Below, piece by piece: positions 25,442-32,974 of a DNA stretch of 64,000 nucleotides. The stretch is from Streptomyces noursei (GTDB lineage Bacteria > Actinomycetota > Actinomycetes > Streptomycetales > Streptomycetaceae). The notes beneath the pieces are model-generated. The model saw only the letters and a list, made by a program, of their open reading frames with translations. It ran no database searches and was not told the origin of the DNA. The translations under genes and the position numbers were made by a program. Location of the stretch: positions 8,804,001 through 8,868,000 of the forward strand of contig NZ_CP070326.1 in the NCBI RefSeq assembly GCF_016917755.1. Reading direction: 5' to 3'. Numbering within the stretch: the first letter of the stretch is position 1; every line of letters begins with the position of its first letter.

Positions 25442-26749
25442 GTGGGCAATCCTTGGCTGGCGATCGAGGCGGGCGCCGATCCGGCCGAACGCATCCGTAC
25501 GGTGCGCCGGGCGCACGCGGTGTTCCTGAGCGACGGGACGGTGGCGCCGCCGGTCCGGCAGGTGGTCGCCGACTCCTGGCGCCGCTCGGCCCGGGCGTGC
25601 GCGGCCCCGGAGGGCGTGGCCCCCGTCGAACTCGACGAGGCCGCGCTGCGCAGCTACCGCGAGGCGCACCCGCTGGCCCGCGCGATGCCGGTCTTCCGGG
25701 AGTTGCTGGGCGGCATCGCCCAGGACGGGGTGCATCTGCTGGCGGTCTGCGACCCGCAGGGGCGGCTGCTGTGGGTGGAGGGGCACCCGGGGGTGCTGCG
25801 CCGTGCCGCACGGATGAACTTCGTGGTCGGCGCCCGTTGGGACGAACGGCACGCCGGCACCAACGCGCCGGGCACCGCGCTCGCCGCCGACCACGCCGTC
25901 CAGATCTTCGCCACCGAGCACTACAACCGGCGGGCGCAGCCCTGGACGTGCGCCGCCGCACCGCTGCACGACCCGCGGACCGGGCGGCTGCTGGGCGCCG
26001 TGGACATCACCGGCGGCGACCACCTGGCCAGCCCGCACAGCCTCGCCCTGGTCCAGGCCACCGCCCGCGCCGCGGAGGCCCATCTCGCCGTCAGGACAAG
26101 GGAGTCGGGCACCCATCTGACGGCGCTCGGGCGCGACGAGGCGCTGTTGGTACGCGACGGCGAGCGCCTGCGGCTGGGCCGCCGGCACAGCGAGATCATG
26201 GTACTGCTCGCCCACCATCCGGCCGGCCTGACGGGGGAACAGCTCGCGGTGCTGATCTACGGCGAGCGGGAGGTGCGGCCGGTGACCTTACGGGCCGAGC
26301 TGGCCCGGCTGCGGCAGCTCGTCGGCCCGCTGCTGTGCTCCCGCCCGTACCGTCTGGGCGCTCCGGTGGAGACCGATCTGTGCGCCGTGGAACGGGAGGT
26401 GATGGCCCATCACCTCACCTCGGCGCTCGACACCTACCGCGGCCCGCTGCTGCCGTCGTCCGAGGCGCCCGGCATCCGCCGGCTGCGCACCGCACTGGAG
26501 GACCGGCTGCGCCGGGCGCTGCTCGCCGCCGGTGACCCGGACCAGCTCCGGGCGTGGGCACACACGCCCTGGGGCGAACACGACCTGGAGATCCGGGAGG
26601 CCCTGGTGGGCGCCCTGCCGGAGCGCTCCCCGGCGCGCGCCGCGGCCGCCACCGCGGCCGGTCGGCTGCGCACCGAGTACGGCCTGACCGCCGGCCGCAC
26701 CGGCCCGCGCCCCGGGCTCGCCGACCGCACCGGAGCCGCCGCCCCGTGA
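25442..26749 (+). CDS. GAF-domain transcriptional regulator (AcoR-like, lacking a sigma-54 domain)
   Basis: 435 residues. The N-terminal part (about 1-230) matches the sensor half of AcoR-type activators, including VVADSWRRSARAC, LLAVCDPQGRLLWVEGHP, NFVVGARWDERHAGTNAPGTAL and GAVDITGGDH. There is no AAA+ sigma-54 domain. Instead, residues ~240-330 look like a winged-helix domain (LGRRHSEIMVLLAHHPAGLTGEQLAVLIYG). It sits 143 bp before an aldehyde dehydrogenase gene and likely controls it. Residue 283 (Leu) is encoded by the rare codon TTA at 26288-26290, so translation should depend on the bldA tRNA. GTG 25442 follows GGAGAGGTGAGG. Confidence 0.85.
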   Translation: MGNPWLAIEAGADPAERIRTVRRAHAVFLSDGTVAPPVRQVVADSWRRSARACAAPEGVAPVELDEAALRSYREAHPLARAMPVFRELLGGIAQDGVHLLAVCDPQGRLLWVEGHPGVLRRAARMNFVVGARWDERHAGTNAPGTALAADHAVQIFATEHYNRRAQPWTCAAAPLHDPRTGRLLGAVDITGGDHLASPHSLALVQATARAAEAHLAVRTRESGTHLTALGRDEALLVRDGERLRLGRRHSEIMVLLAHHPAGLTGEQLAVLIYGEREVRPVTLRAELARLRQLVGPLLCSRPYRLGAPVETDLCAVEREVMAHHLTSALDTYRGPLLPSSEAPGIRRLRTALEDRLRRALLAAGDPDQLRAWAHTPWGEHDLEIREALVGALPERSPARAAAATAAGRLRTEYGLTAGRTGPRPGLADRTGAAAP

Positions 26750-26892
26750 CGGAACGCCCCGGCCCGCCGGCCCCGCTCCCCCGTCGCCGCACCGCGCAAC
26801 GTTCGTGCAACCTCCGCCGCCCTACCCTCCCCACCACCGCCCGCCGCACGGGAGCGGCGGGCCACGCCGCGCAAGTGATGGGGAGGCCGTCC

Positions 26893-28416
26893 GTGGCACG
26901 TTATGCGCACCCCGGGTCCACCGATGCCGTGATGAGCTATCAGTCCCGCTACGACCACTGGATCGGCGGTGAGTTCGTGGCGCCCGCCCAGGGCCGGTAC
27001 TTCGAGAACCCGACGCCGGTCAACGGTCAGCCGTTCACGGAGGTCGCCCGCGGCACGGCCGAGGACGTCGAGCGCGCCCTGGACGCGGCCCACGCCGCCG
27101 CCCCCGGCTGGGCCCGCACCCCCGCGGCGGAACGCGCCGGGGTGCTCAACAAGATCGCCGACCGGATGGAACAGCACCTGGAGGCGCTGGCGGTCGCCGA
27201 GAGCTGGGAGAACGGCAAGCCCGTACGGGAGGCGCTGGCCGCGGACATCCCGCTCGCCATCGACCACTTCCGCTACTTCGCGGGCGCGGTCCGGGCCCAG
27301 GAGGGCACCCTCTCGGAGATCGACGAGGACACCGTCGCGTACCACTTCCACGAGCCGCTGGGCGTGGTCGGCCAGATCATCCCCTGGAACTTCCCCATCC
27401 TGATGGCGACGTGGAAGCTGGCCCCGGCACTGGCCGCCGGCAACACGGTGGTCCTCAAACCCGCCGAACAGACCCCGGCGTCGGTGCACTTCCTGATGAG
27501 CCTGATCGCCGACCTGCTGCCGCCGGGCGTCGTCAACATCGTCAACGGCTTCGGCGTCGAGGCGGGCAAGCCGCTGGCGTCCAGCCCCCGAGTGGCCAAG
27601 ATCGCCTTCACCGGCGAGACCACCACCGGCCGACTGATCATGCAGTACGCCTCCGAGCACCTGCGGCCGGTGACCCTGGAGTTGGGCGGCAAGAGCCCCA
27701 ACATCTTCTTCGACGACGTCTCCCGGGCCGCCGACGACTTCCAGGACAAGGCCCTCGAAGGCTTCACCATGTTCGCCCTCAACCAGGGCGAGGTGTGCAC
27801 CTGCCCGTCCCGGGCACTGATCCAGCGCGGGCACTACGCCGACTTCCTGGCGGCCGGCGTCTCCCGCACGGAGAAGATCGTCCAGGGCCACCCCCTCGAC
27901 ACCGACACCATGATCGGTGCGCAGGCGTCCAACGACCAACTGGAGAAGATCCTCTCCTACTTCGACATCGGCCAGAAGGAGGGCGCCAAGGTCCTCACCG
28001 GCGGCACCCGGGCCGAGCTGGGCGGCGAGCTGGAGGGCGGCTACTACGTCCGCCCGACCATCTTCGAGGGCAACAACGACATGCGGATCTTCCAGGAGGA
28101 GATCTTCGGCCCGGTCGTGGCGGTGGCCCCGTTCGCCGACTTCGATGAGGCGATCACGATCGCCAACGACACCCTCTACGGCCTCGGCGCCGGCGTCTGG
28201 ACCCGCGACGGCTCCACGGCCTACCGCGCCGGCCGCGCCATCCAGGCCGGCCGGGTATGGACCAACTGCTACCACGCCTACCCCGCCCACGCCGCCTTCG
28301 GCGGCTACAAGCAGTCCGGCATCGGCCGCGAAACCCACAAGATGATGCTGGACCACTACCAGCAGACCAAGAACCTCCTCGTCTCGTACTCGCCGAAGAA
28401 GCTCGGGTTCTTCTAA
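26893..28416 (+). CDS. NAD(P)-dependent aldehyde dehydrogenase (ExaC/acetaldehyde type)
   Basis: 507-residue aldehyde dehydrogenase of the ExaC/AldB group. Landmarks: PLGVVGQIIPWNFP cofactor loop, TGETTTGRLI, the ELGGKSPNIFF motif with its general-base Glu, the catalytic Cys region NQGEVCTCPSR, and EEIFGPVVAV. The end QQTKNLLVSYSPKKLGFF is characteristic. GTG 26893 follows GGGGAGGCC. It probably oxidises acetaldehyde or other short aldehydes under control of the upstream GAF regulator. A fossil of a second copy's 3' end and terminator occurs at 54756-54860. Confidence 0.95.
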   Translation: MARYAHPGSTDAVMSYQSRYDHWIGGEFVAPAQGRYFENPTPVNGQPFTEVARGTAEDVERALDAAHAAAPGWARTPAAERAGVLNKIADRMEQHLEALAVAESWENGKPVREALAADIPLAIDHFRYFAGAVRAQEGTLSEIDEDTVAYHFHEPLGVVGQIIPWNFPILMATWKLAPALAAGNTVVLKPAEQTPASVHFLMSLIADLLPPGVVNIVNGFGVEAGKPLASSPRVAKIAFTGETTTGRLIMQYASEHLRPVTLELGGKSPNIFFDDVSRAADDFQDKALEGFTMFALNQGEVCTCPSRALIQRGHYADFLAAGVSRTEKIVQGHPLDTDTMIGAQASNDQLEKILSYFDIGQKEGAKVLTGGTRAELGGELEGGYYVRPTIFEGNNDMRIFQEEIFGPVVAVAPFADFDEAITIANDTLYGLGAGVWTRDGSTAYRAGRAIQAGRVWTNCYHAYPAHAAFGGYKQSGIGRETHKMMLDHYQQTKNLLVSYSPKKLGFF

Positions 28417-28427
28417 AGGCACGAGAA

Positions 28428-28465
28428 AAGGCGCCTGACCTGGACTTTTTCCTGTCAGGCGCCTT
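28428..28465 (+). terminator. Terminator of the aldehyde dehydrogenase gene
   Basis: AAGGCGCCTGAC (28428-28439) pairs perfectly with GTCAGGCGCCTT (28454-28465) around a 14-nt loop containing TTTTT, 12 bp after the stop codon. Confidence 0.88.
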
Positions 28466-28471
28466 CCGTTC

Positions 28472-28503
28472 GGCCCGCTCACCCCAGGGCCCGCTCACCC
28501 CAG
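28472..28503. repeat. Tandem duplication of a 16-bp unit
   Basis: GGCCCGCTCACCCCAG occurs twice in a row (28472-28487 and 28488-28503) directly after the terminator. Probably a replication-slippage product without function. Confidence 0.7.
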
Positions 28504-28594
28504 GGCCCGGTTTACGCCATAACTCCCAGTTTCCCCCACCGCTATCCCGCTCCTGACCAGCTGTTCCGGACCAGTCGCGGACCAAACCCCCGAC

Positions 28595-28929
28595 TCACCC
28601 CTCAGGCGCCACACCCTGGCTGACGCGGTCCCACTCCTTCATCGACTGCTCGATGAGGCGGTTGGCCTGCTCCCGGACCCCGTCCAGGAACTTGGCGTAG
28701 TGGCGGAAGGGGACTTCGATCCGAACACACCAAAGGCGAGCGGGAAGAGCCCCACCATGCCCACGGATTCGACCAGATCAGCCACGCGCCGCAGCCGCAC
28801 CTGCACATGCTCGGGCAGCTCCACCGCCAAGCCCCCCAGCGGCAACACCGCTGCCACGCACAGCACGACGAGCGGCCCGGCGCCTCCTGCATGCTCCATC
28901 CACAACACCAACCAGGGAGTAATAGTCAA
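28595..28929 (-). pseudogene. Chimeric remnant: EccD-like membrane C-terminus joined to an unknown C-terminus
   Basis: Reading the minus strand from the IS256 boundary, about 70 codons (TPWLVLWMEHAGGAG...VRLRRVADLVESVG...FGVFG) resemble the last two helices of the type VII secretion protein EccD. The frame then shifts into an unrelated tail, PFRHYAKFLDGVREQANRLI... ending VSQGVAPEG. No start codon, promoter or N-terminal part exists. The left terminal repeat of the IS begins at the adjacent base, so the insertion truncated the gene. I read it as debris from a deletion; the EccD assignment is moderate. Confidence 0.45.
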
Positions 28930-28941
28930 GACCTGTGGATC
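28930..28941. repeat. IS256 left terminal inverted repeat
   Basis: GACCTGTGGATC, exact reverse complement of 30815-30826; marks the left end of the element, 7 bp before the GNAT stop. Confidence 0.85.
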
Positions 28942-28948
28942 GTTGAAG

Positions 28949-29467
28949 TTATCGTCTGATGCTCCGGTGCCATCGGATCTCGCCTTCGTGCCATTCGTCG
29001 GTGGGTGTGAGGCCGGCGGCAGTGGCGACGGCGGCGGATGCCCGGTGTTCGGGGTGGATGTGGGCGATGGCGGTGTGCACCGGCTGCCGGCTGAGCCAGT
29101 CGACGAGTCCTCGGGCCGCTTCGGTGGCGATGCCCCGCCCTTGCCACGGGGTCCCCACCACCCAGGCGATCTCGGCGATGAGTCCGTGGCCGGAGGGGCC
29201 GACCGTCGCCTGGACGGTGCCCGTCAGGGAGGACTCGTCCCGGAGCCGGATTACCCAGTTCAGCCAGGAGACGGCCGGGTCGGGAGAGCCTGCGGTCATG
29301 CGCTGGTAGCGCGAGCGCAGGGCTTGGGGGGTGTCCGGAGTGCCGCCGATGAAGGTGTGCAGGGCCGGGTCGGACAGCACGGCGGCCATCTCCTCGGCGT
29401 GCTCGACGTGCAGCGGCAGCAGGTCCAGCCGCCGGGTGCTGAGGGCCTGGGCCGCGAGGGTGCTCAC
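28949..29467 (-). CDS. GNAT-family N-acetyltransferase (IS passenger)
   Basis: 172 residues of the RimJ/RimL-like GNAT family: STRRLDLLPLHVEHAEEM at the start, VSWLNWVIRLRDESSLTGTVQ, and the acetyl-CoA loop VVGTPWQGRGIATEAARGLVDWL. It would acetylate an amine, such as an antibiotic, polyamine or protein terminus; the substrate is unknown. GTG 29467 overlaps the transposase stop by 4 bp (GTGA), which implies translation by re-initiation from transposase mRNA. It lies wholly within the terminal repeats of the IS, so it moves with the element. Confidence 0.85.
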   Translation of the reverse strand: MSTLAAQALSTRRLDLLPLHVEHAEEMAAVLSDPALHTFIGGTPDTPQALRSRYQRMTAGSPDPAVSWLNWVIRLRDESSLTGTVQATVGPSGHGLIAEIAWVVGTPWQGRGIATEAARGLVDWLSRQPVHTAIAHIHPEHRASAAVATAAGLTPTDEWHEGEIRWHRSIRR

Positions 29468-30720
29468 GCTGCGACCGCCTCGGGGCGTTCGACGAGCTGA
29501 CCGCGTTCGAAGCGGGCTCCGGCACGGACGAGGGCGACGAGGTGGGGCGCGTCCACCGCCCGCCACCGCTGCTGGGCGGACTCGACGAGTTTGAAGACCA
29601 TGGCCAGGGCGGCGCCGCGGGAGCCGGCGCCGCGAGTGACCTTGGTCCGCAGCCGGACGGTGGAGAACGTGGACTCGATGGGGTTCGTGGTCCGCAGGTG
29701 GATCCAGTGTTCGGCCGGGAAGCCGTAGAACGCCAGCAGCTCCTCCTGGTCATCGGTGATCTTCTTGACCGCCTTGGGGAACTTCGCGCCGTAGAGCTGG
29801 GCGAACGTCTTGATCGCCGCCTCGGCGTGGTCGCGGTCCTCGGCGTTGTAGATGTCCTGGATGGCCTTCTTCGCGGCAGGCTGCGCGGACTTCGGCATGG
29901 AGTCGAGGACATTGGCGGTTTTGTGAACCCAGCACCTTTGCTCGCGGGTGTCGGGGAACACCTCGGCCAGCGCTTTCCAGAAGCCCAGGGCGCCGTCGCC
30001 GACCGCGAGGATGGGGGCGCGCATGCCCCGGCGGGCGCAGTCGCGCAGCAGGTCGGCCCACGACTCACCGGATTCGCGGTAGCCGTCCTTGAGGGCGACC
30101 AGTTCCTTGGAGCCGTCGGCGCGGACGCCGATGAGCACCAGGACGCAGGCTTTGGCCTCCTCCAGGCGGACGTTGAGGTGGATGCCGTCGGCCCATACGT
30201 AGACGTAGTCGACCTCCGCGAGGTCGCGGTCCATGAAGGCGGCGTGGTCGGCCTGCCACTGCGTCGTCAGCCGGGTGACCGTAGCCGCCGAGAGCCCGGC
30301 GGAGGAGCCGAGGAACTGCTCCAGGGCGGGCACGAAGTCGCCGGAGGACAGGCCGTGCAGGTAGAGCAGGGGCAGCACCTCGCTGATCTTCGGGGACTTG
30401 CGGCACCACGGCGGCAGGATCGCGGACGAGAACCGCTTGCGCTCGCCCGTGGCCTCGTCGACCCGCTTGTCGTTCACCCGCGGCGCCTTGACCTCGACCA
30501 CGCCGGCCGCGGTGGTGACCTTCCGGGGCTGGTGATAGCCATTGCGGACCACCAGGCGGCGCCCCTTGTCGTCGCGCTCATCGGCCAACTCGGCTATGTA
30601 GGCGTTGACTTCGACCTCAAGCGCGGCGGCCAGCATCCGCCGTGCGCCTTCCCGAACGACCTCATCCAGCAGCGAACTGCCGCTTGGCGTGGTGCCGTCC
30701 TCGTTGACTACCGCAAGCAC
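29464..30720 (-). CDS. IS256-family (mutator) transposase
   Basis: 418 residues, apparently full length and uninterrupted. The DDE catalytic residues are recognisable as D178 (VWADGIHLNV), D242 (AVGDGALGFW) and E349 (NPIESTFSTVR), with the CWVHKTANVLD signature between the second and third. The N-terminal region holds the DNA-binding helices (NGYHQPRKV). The ATG/TTG start lies about 100 bp inside the right terminal repeat. Probably still active. Confidence 0.95.
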   Translation of the reverse strand: MLAVVNEDGTTPSGSSLLDEVVREGARRMLAAALEVEVNAYIAELADERDDKGRRLVVRNGYHQPRKVTTAAGVVEVKAPRVNDKRVDEATGERKRFSSAILPPWCRKSPKISEVLPLLYLHGLSSGDFVPALEQFLGSSAGLSAATVTRLTTQWQADHAAFMDRDLAEVDYVYVWADGIHLNVRLEEAKACVLVLIGVRADGSKELVALKDGYRESGESWADLLRDCARRGMRAPILAVGDGALGFWKALAEVFPDTREQRCWVHKTANVLDSMPKSAQPAAKKAIQDIYNAEDRDHAEAAIKTFAQLYGAKFPKAVKKITDDQEELLAFYGFPAEHWIHLRTTNPIESTFSTVRLRTKVTRGAGSRGAALAMVFKLVESAQQRWRAVDAPHLVALVRAGARFERGQLVERPEAVAA

Positions 30721-30814
30721 GGACGTGCCTTCCCGACCGACGCTGCAACGTCGGCCTTGCTCGATGACCTGTCGATCGATCCATCAGGAAGGTACGCCTC
30801 CTTCCGTCAGGAGT

Positions 30815-30826
30815 GATCCACAGGTC
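30815..30826. repeat. IS256 right terminal inverted repeat
   Basis: GATCCACAGGTC, exact reverse complement of 28930-28941; just upstream of the transposase promoter region. Confidence 0.85.
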
Positions 30827-31025
30827 GTGAGCATTGCTCACGAAACCTGCCGGCAGGCCCGCTGAATGCCAGGGATGAAGACAGTCATGTCGTCGTCGGC
30901 GAGCTCACTGCCGTACGCCGCTACACCGCGTTAGCCGTCCGTTAGCGCAACGCCAGCCCGACCGTTGAAGCTGATTGTCGTCCAAGAGCGAGACGAGAGA
31001 TCACAGCAATGGGAGGACAGCGATT

Positions 31026-31964
31026 ATGAAGTGGGGAATCGGCATAAGTGCCGCAATCGCAGCCGTCATGCTCGCAGGGGGAACCGCTGCGGCCACACCC
31101 GTGCACATGGACAGCGCAACCGTCACCAACCGCGCCGCCAACCGTCCTTCCTATTCAACTGTCCACTGGGTCGACACCCACGACAGCAATCGGTACCTGG
31201 CGATGCTCCAACAGCTCCGGACAGCCGTCGGGCACTCCTTTCGGAACAATGTCCAAGAGACCACACACGACCGAAACCAGCTCGTCGCCCTGAATGTCAC
31301 CAGGGACTTGGGCGAGGGCGGAGACGGCAGGCAGCATCAGGTCGAGTCCGTCACGATCTACTTTAACGCGTCCAACATGTACTTTTTGGGCTGGAGTTCG
31401 GACGACACCGGTCGTCTGTACCAGTTGAACGGGACCAATCTGGGGAGAAGGCTGGCGTGGAGCGGCGAGCACCAGCCCATCACTCTGCCGTTCGGTGAGA
31501 GCTACACGGCTCTGCAAAGGGCAGCCGGATGGGAATCACGCGGTGCCATGGAGATCACCGCGAACAGCATCGACAGCTCCGTGCAGACCCTGCACGACGG
31601 CGTCAACCTGAACAACAGGAACGGTGTACGGGATACCGCTCGGGCCGTGTTGAGGATGGTGACAATCACCTCGGAGGCCGTGCGCTTCAACCCCATCGGG
31701 ACCGGCGTGGCCAACGCCTTCCTCACTGGGACCCCTTACCAGCTGACTCCACTGCAGCAGGAACTGGAGACCAACTGGGGCCGCCTTTCGGACTTCGTCC
31801 ATGACGTCAGCCAACATGCCCACGCCGCGCCGGTGCAGATCGGTCCGGCATCACGGAACGGCAACGACACACAAGCGGTCCGCATTGAGACGTTCGAGCA
31901 GGCGGCACAGTACACGGGGCTGATCATCTACCAGGCGCATGTGAATTCTCACGACGGCCTATAG
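31026..31964 (+). CDS. Secreted ribosome-inactivating protein (rRNA N-glycosylase, RIP family)
   Basis: 312 residues. Signal peptide: MKWGIGISAAIAAVMLAGGTAAA. The mature protein shows the ricin A-chain order of active-site residues: Y119 (NMYFLGW), Y160 (FGESYTALQRAAG), E217 and R220 (ITSEAVRFNPI), and W251 (LETNWGRLSDFV). Family enzymes remove the adenine of the sarcin-ricin loop in large-subunit rRNA. A bacterial example is known from S. coelicolor. ATG 31026 follows GGGAGGACA. Base composition is visibly less GC-rich than the flanking genes, suggesting transfer. No immunity gene is evident beside it. It lies between the IS256 element and a broken lectin gene. Confidence 0.85.
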   Translation: MKWGIGISAAIAAVMLAGGTAAATPVHMDSATVTNRAANRPSYSTVHWVDTHDSNRYLAMLQQLRTAVGHSFRNNVQETTHDRNQLVALNVTRDLGEGGDGRQHQVESVTIYFNASNMYFLGWSSDDTGRLYQLNGTNLGRRLAWSGEHQPITLPFGESYTALQRAAGWESRGAMEITANSIDSSVQTLHDGVNLNNRNGVRDTARAVLRMVTITSEAVRFNPIGTGVANAFLTGTPYQLTPLQQELETNWGRLSDFVHDVSQHAHAAPVQIGPASRNGNDTQAVRIETFEQAAQYTGLIIYQAHVNSHDGL

Positions 31965-32038
31965 TCGCCCGGCGCAGCTCCGGGAACACCAGAGGCATCA
32001 CTCGCCGTGCCGCCGGTCACTTCGCGAGGGAAGCATCG

Positions 32039-32080
32039 TAGGGCGTGTGGAGATCAACGCGTTGATCTCCACACGCCCTA
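32039..32080. terminator. Perfect 42-bp palindrome between convergent genes
   Basis: Arms TAGGGCGTGTGGAGATCAA (32039-32057) and its exact complement (32062-32080) around CGCG, itself palindromic. It lies 75 bp after the ribosome-inactivating protein stop and 8 bp before the end of the opposing broken gene, so it is well placed as a bidirectional terminator. Confidence 0.75.
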
Positions 32081-32087
32081 ACCCCGA

Positions 32088-32835
32088 TCATCCGCCGCTC
32101 GACCCCCGCATACACCGACACCACCCGATCGCCGACATCGCGACGATCCTGCCGGTGGTGGGTTCGGCCGAGGCGGCTCCGACCTGGACGTTCCGGTCGG
32201 CCGACCGGTGGGCGGGGTCGAGGCGTTGCGCACCGACCCTGGCGACGGCGCCGGCCAGTTCCGCGGTCGGTTTCCTGTCGAAGGTGGTGTGTATCCGGTA
32301 GCCGCCCCTGCTCAGACTGCCGTCGGTGATGCTCCGGTCGTGTGCCTGGGCCGGAGAGACCGACCGTCGTGCCGTCGTTGCCGCTCCCCCGAACACGTCC
32401 CTGCACTTGCCGGTGTTGACGTTCCGGATCAGGTAGTAGCCGCCGCCACCGTCCGAGGGCTGCAGATACCAGTTCTGCCTGGTGTTGGCCTGGTCGCAGT
32501 ACCCCGGCTCGACGAGAGGGTTGTTGGCGGTGTTGGAGTCGAGGCACTTCTGCGTCGTGTCGTTGCGGATCAGGAAGCTTCCTTCACCGTTGGGCTACAT
32601 GCTCCAGTTCGCCATCTGACGTCTTGTTGACGACGCTCTCGGTCCCGTAGTCGGGCGAGTCCTTCGCCGGATCCAGGGACGGCGCGAGGCCGTCCGCCTG
32701 GGTCAACCGCGGCGACAGGGACAGGCCCGCCGGTGCGGGAGTGTCCGCATGGGCCGTTCCGGTCGTCAGCGGAGACACCGATACGGCGAGCGTGGCGAAG
32801 GCGACCGCGGCGCATGCGGTCATCGTCCGCCACAC
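32088..32835 (-). pseudogene. Broken secreted ricin-type lectin fused to a penicillin-binding-protein fragment
   Basis: From ATG 32835 a signal peptide (TMTACAAVAFATLAVSVSPLTTGTAHA) and ~50 residues run to a stop at 32584. In a second frame homology continues: ANWSM, then an in-frame TAG where a Trp is expected, then FLIRNDTTQKCLDSNTAN, RQNWYLQPSDG and YYLIRNVNTGKCRDVF. These are beta-trefoil (ricin B-type) repeats with a QxW motif. From about 32370 the same frame becomes GGYRIHTTFDRKPTAEL...NVQVGAASAEPTTGRIVAM, which matches class-A/B penicillin-binding proteins. So it has one frameshift, one nonsense codon and a fusion to an unrelated gene. Non-functional as read. Confidence 0.72.
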
Positions 32836-32974
32836 CGGCCCGTGGGGGGCGACTCCCGGGCTTCGTCACGGCGCATACCGGTCGTCAACCGTTTCTTGAG
32901 CATTCAGCTGACTGCTCCTGAACGTTGCCGCGCACCGCATCTACGGTCCTTGAGGCTCTCGAAGGAAGGGACTC

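Larger units (their letters stand above)
28930..30826 (-). mobile_element. IS256-family insertion sequence with a passenger GNAT gene
   Basis: About 1.9 kb bounded by perfect 12-bp inverted repeats GACCTGTGGATC (28930-28941) and GATCCACAGGTC (30815-30826). Inside, on the minus strand, are an intact mutator-type transposase (29464-30720) and, between it and the left repeat, a GNAT gene whose start overlaps the transposase stop. IS256 relatives normally end shortly after the transposase, so the extra ~500 bp is passenger DNA. The flanking 8-9 bp (AATAGTCAA and GTGAGCATT) do not match, so no target duplication is visible. That suggests a rearrangement after insertion. Confidence 0.82.

Noticed and set aside
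30827..30841. GTGAGC-ATT-GCTCAC palindrome next to the IS256 right end, considered as target duplication or att site
   Set aside because: No matching sequence at the left end of the element; short palindromes of this length occur by chance.
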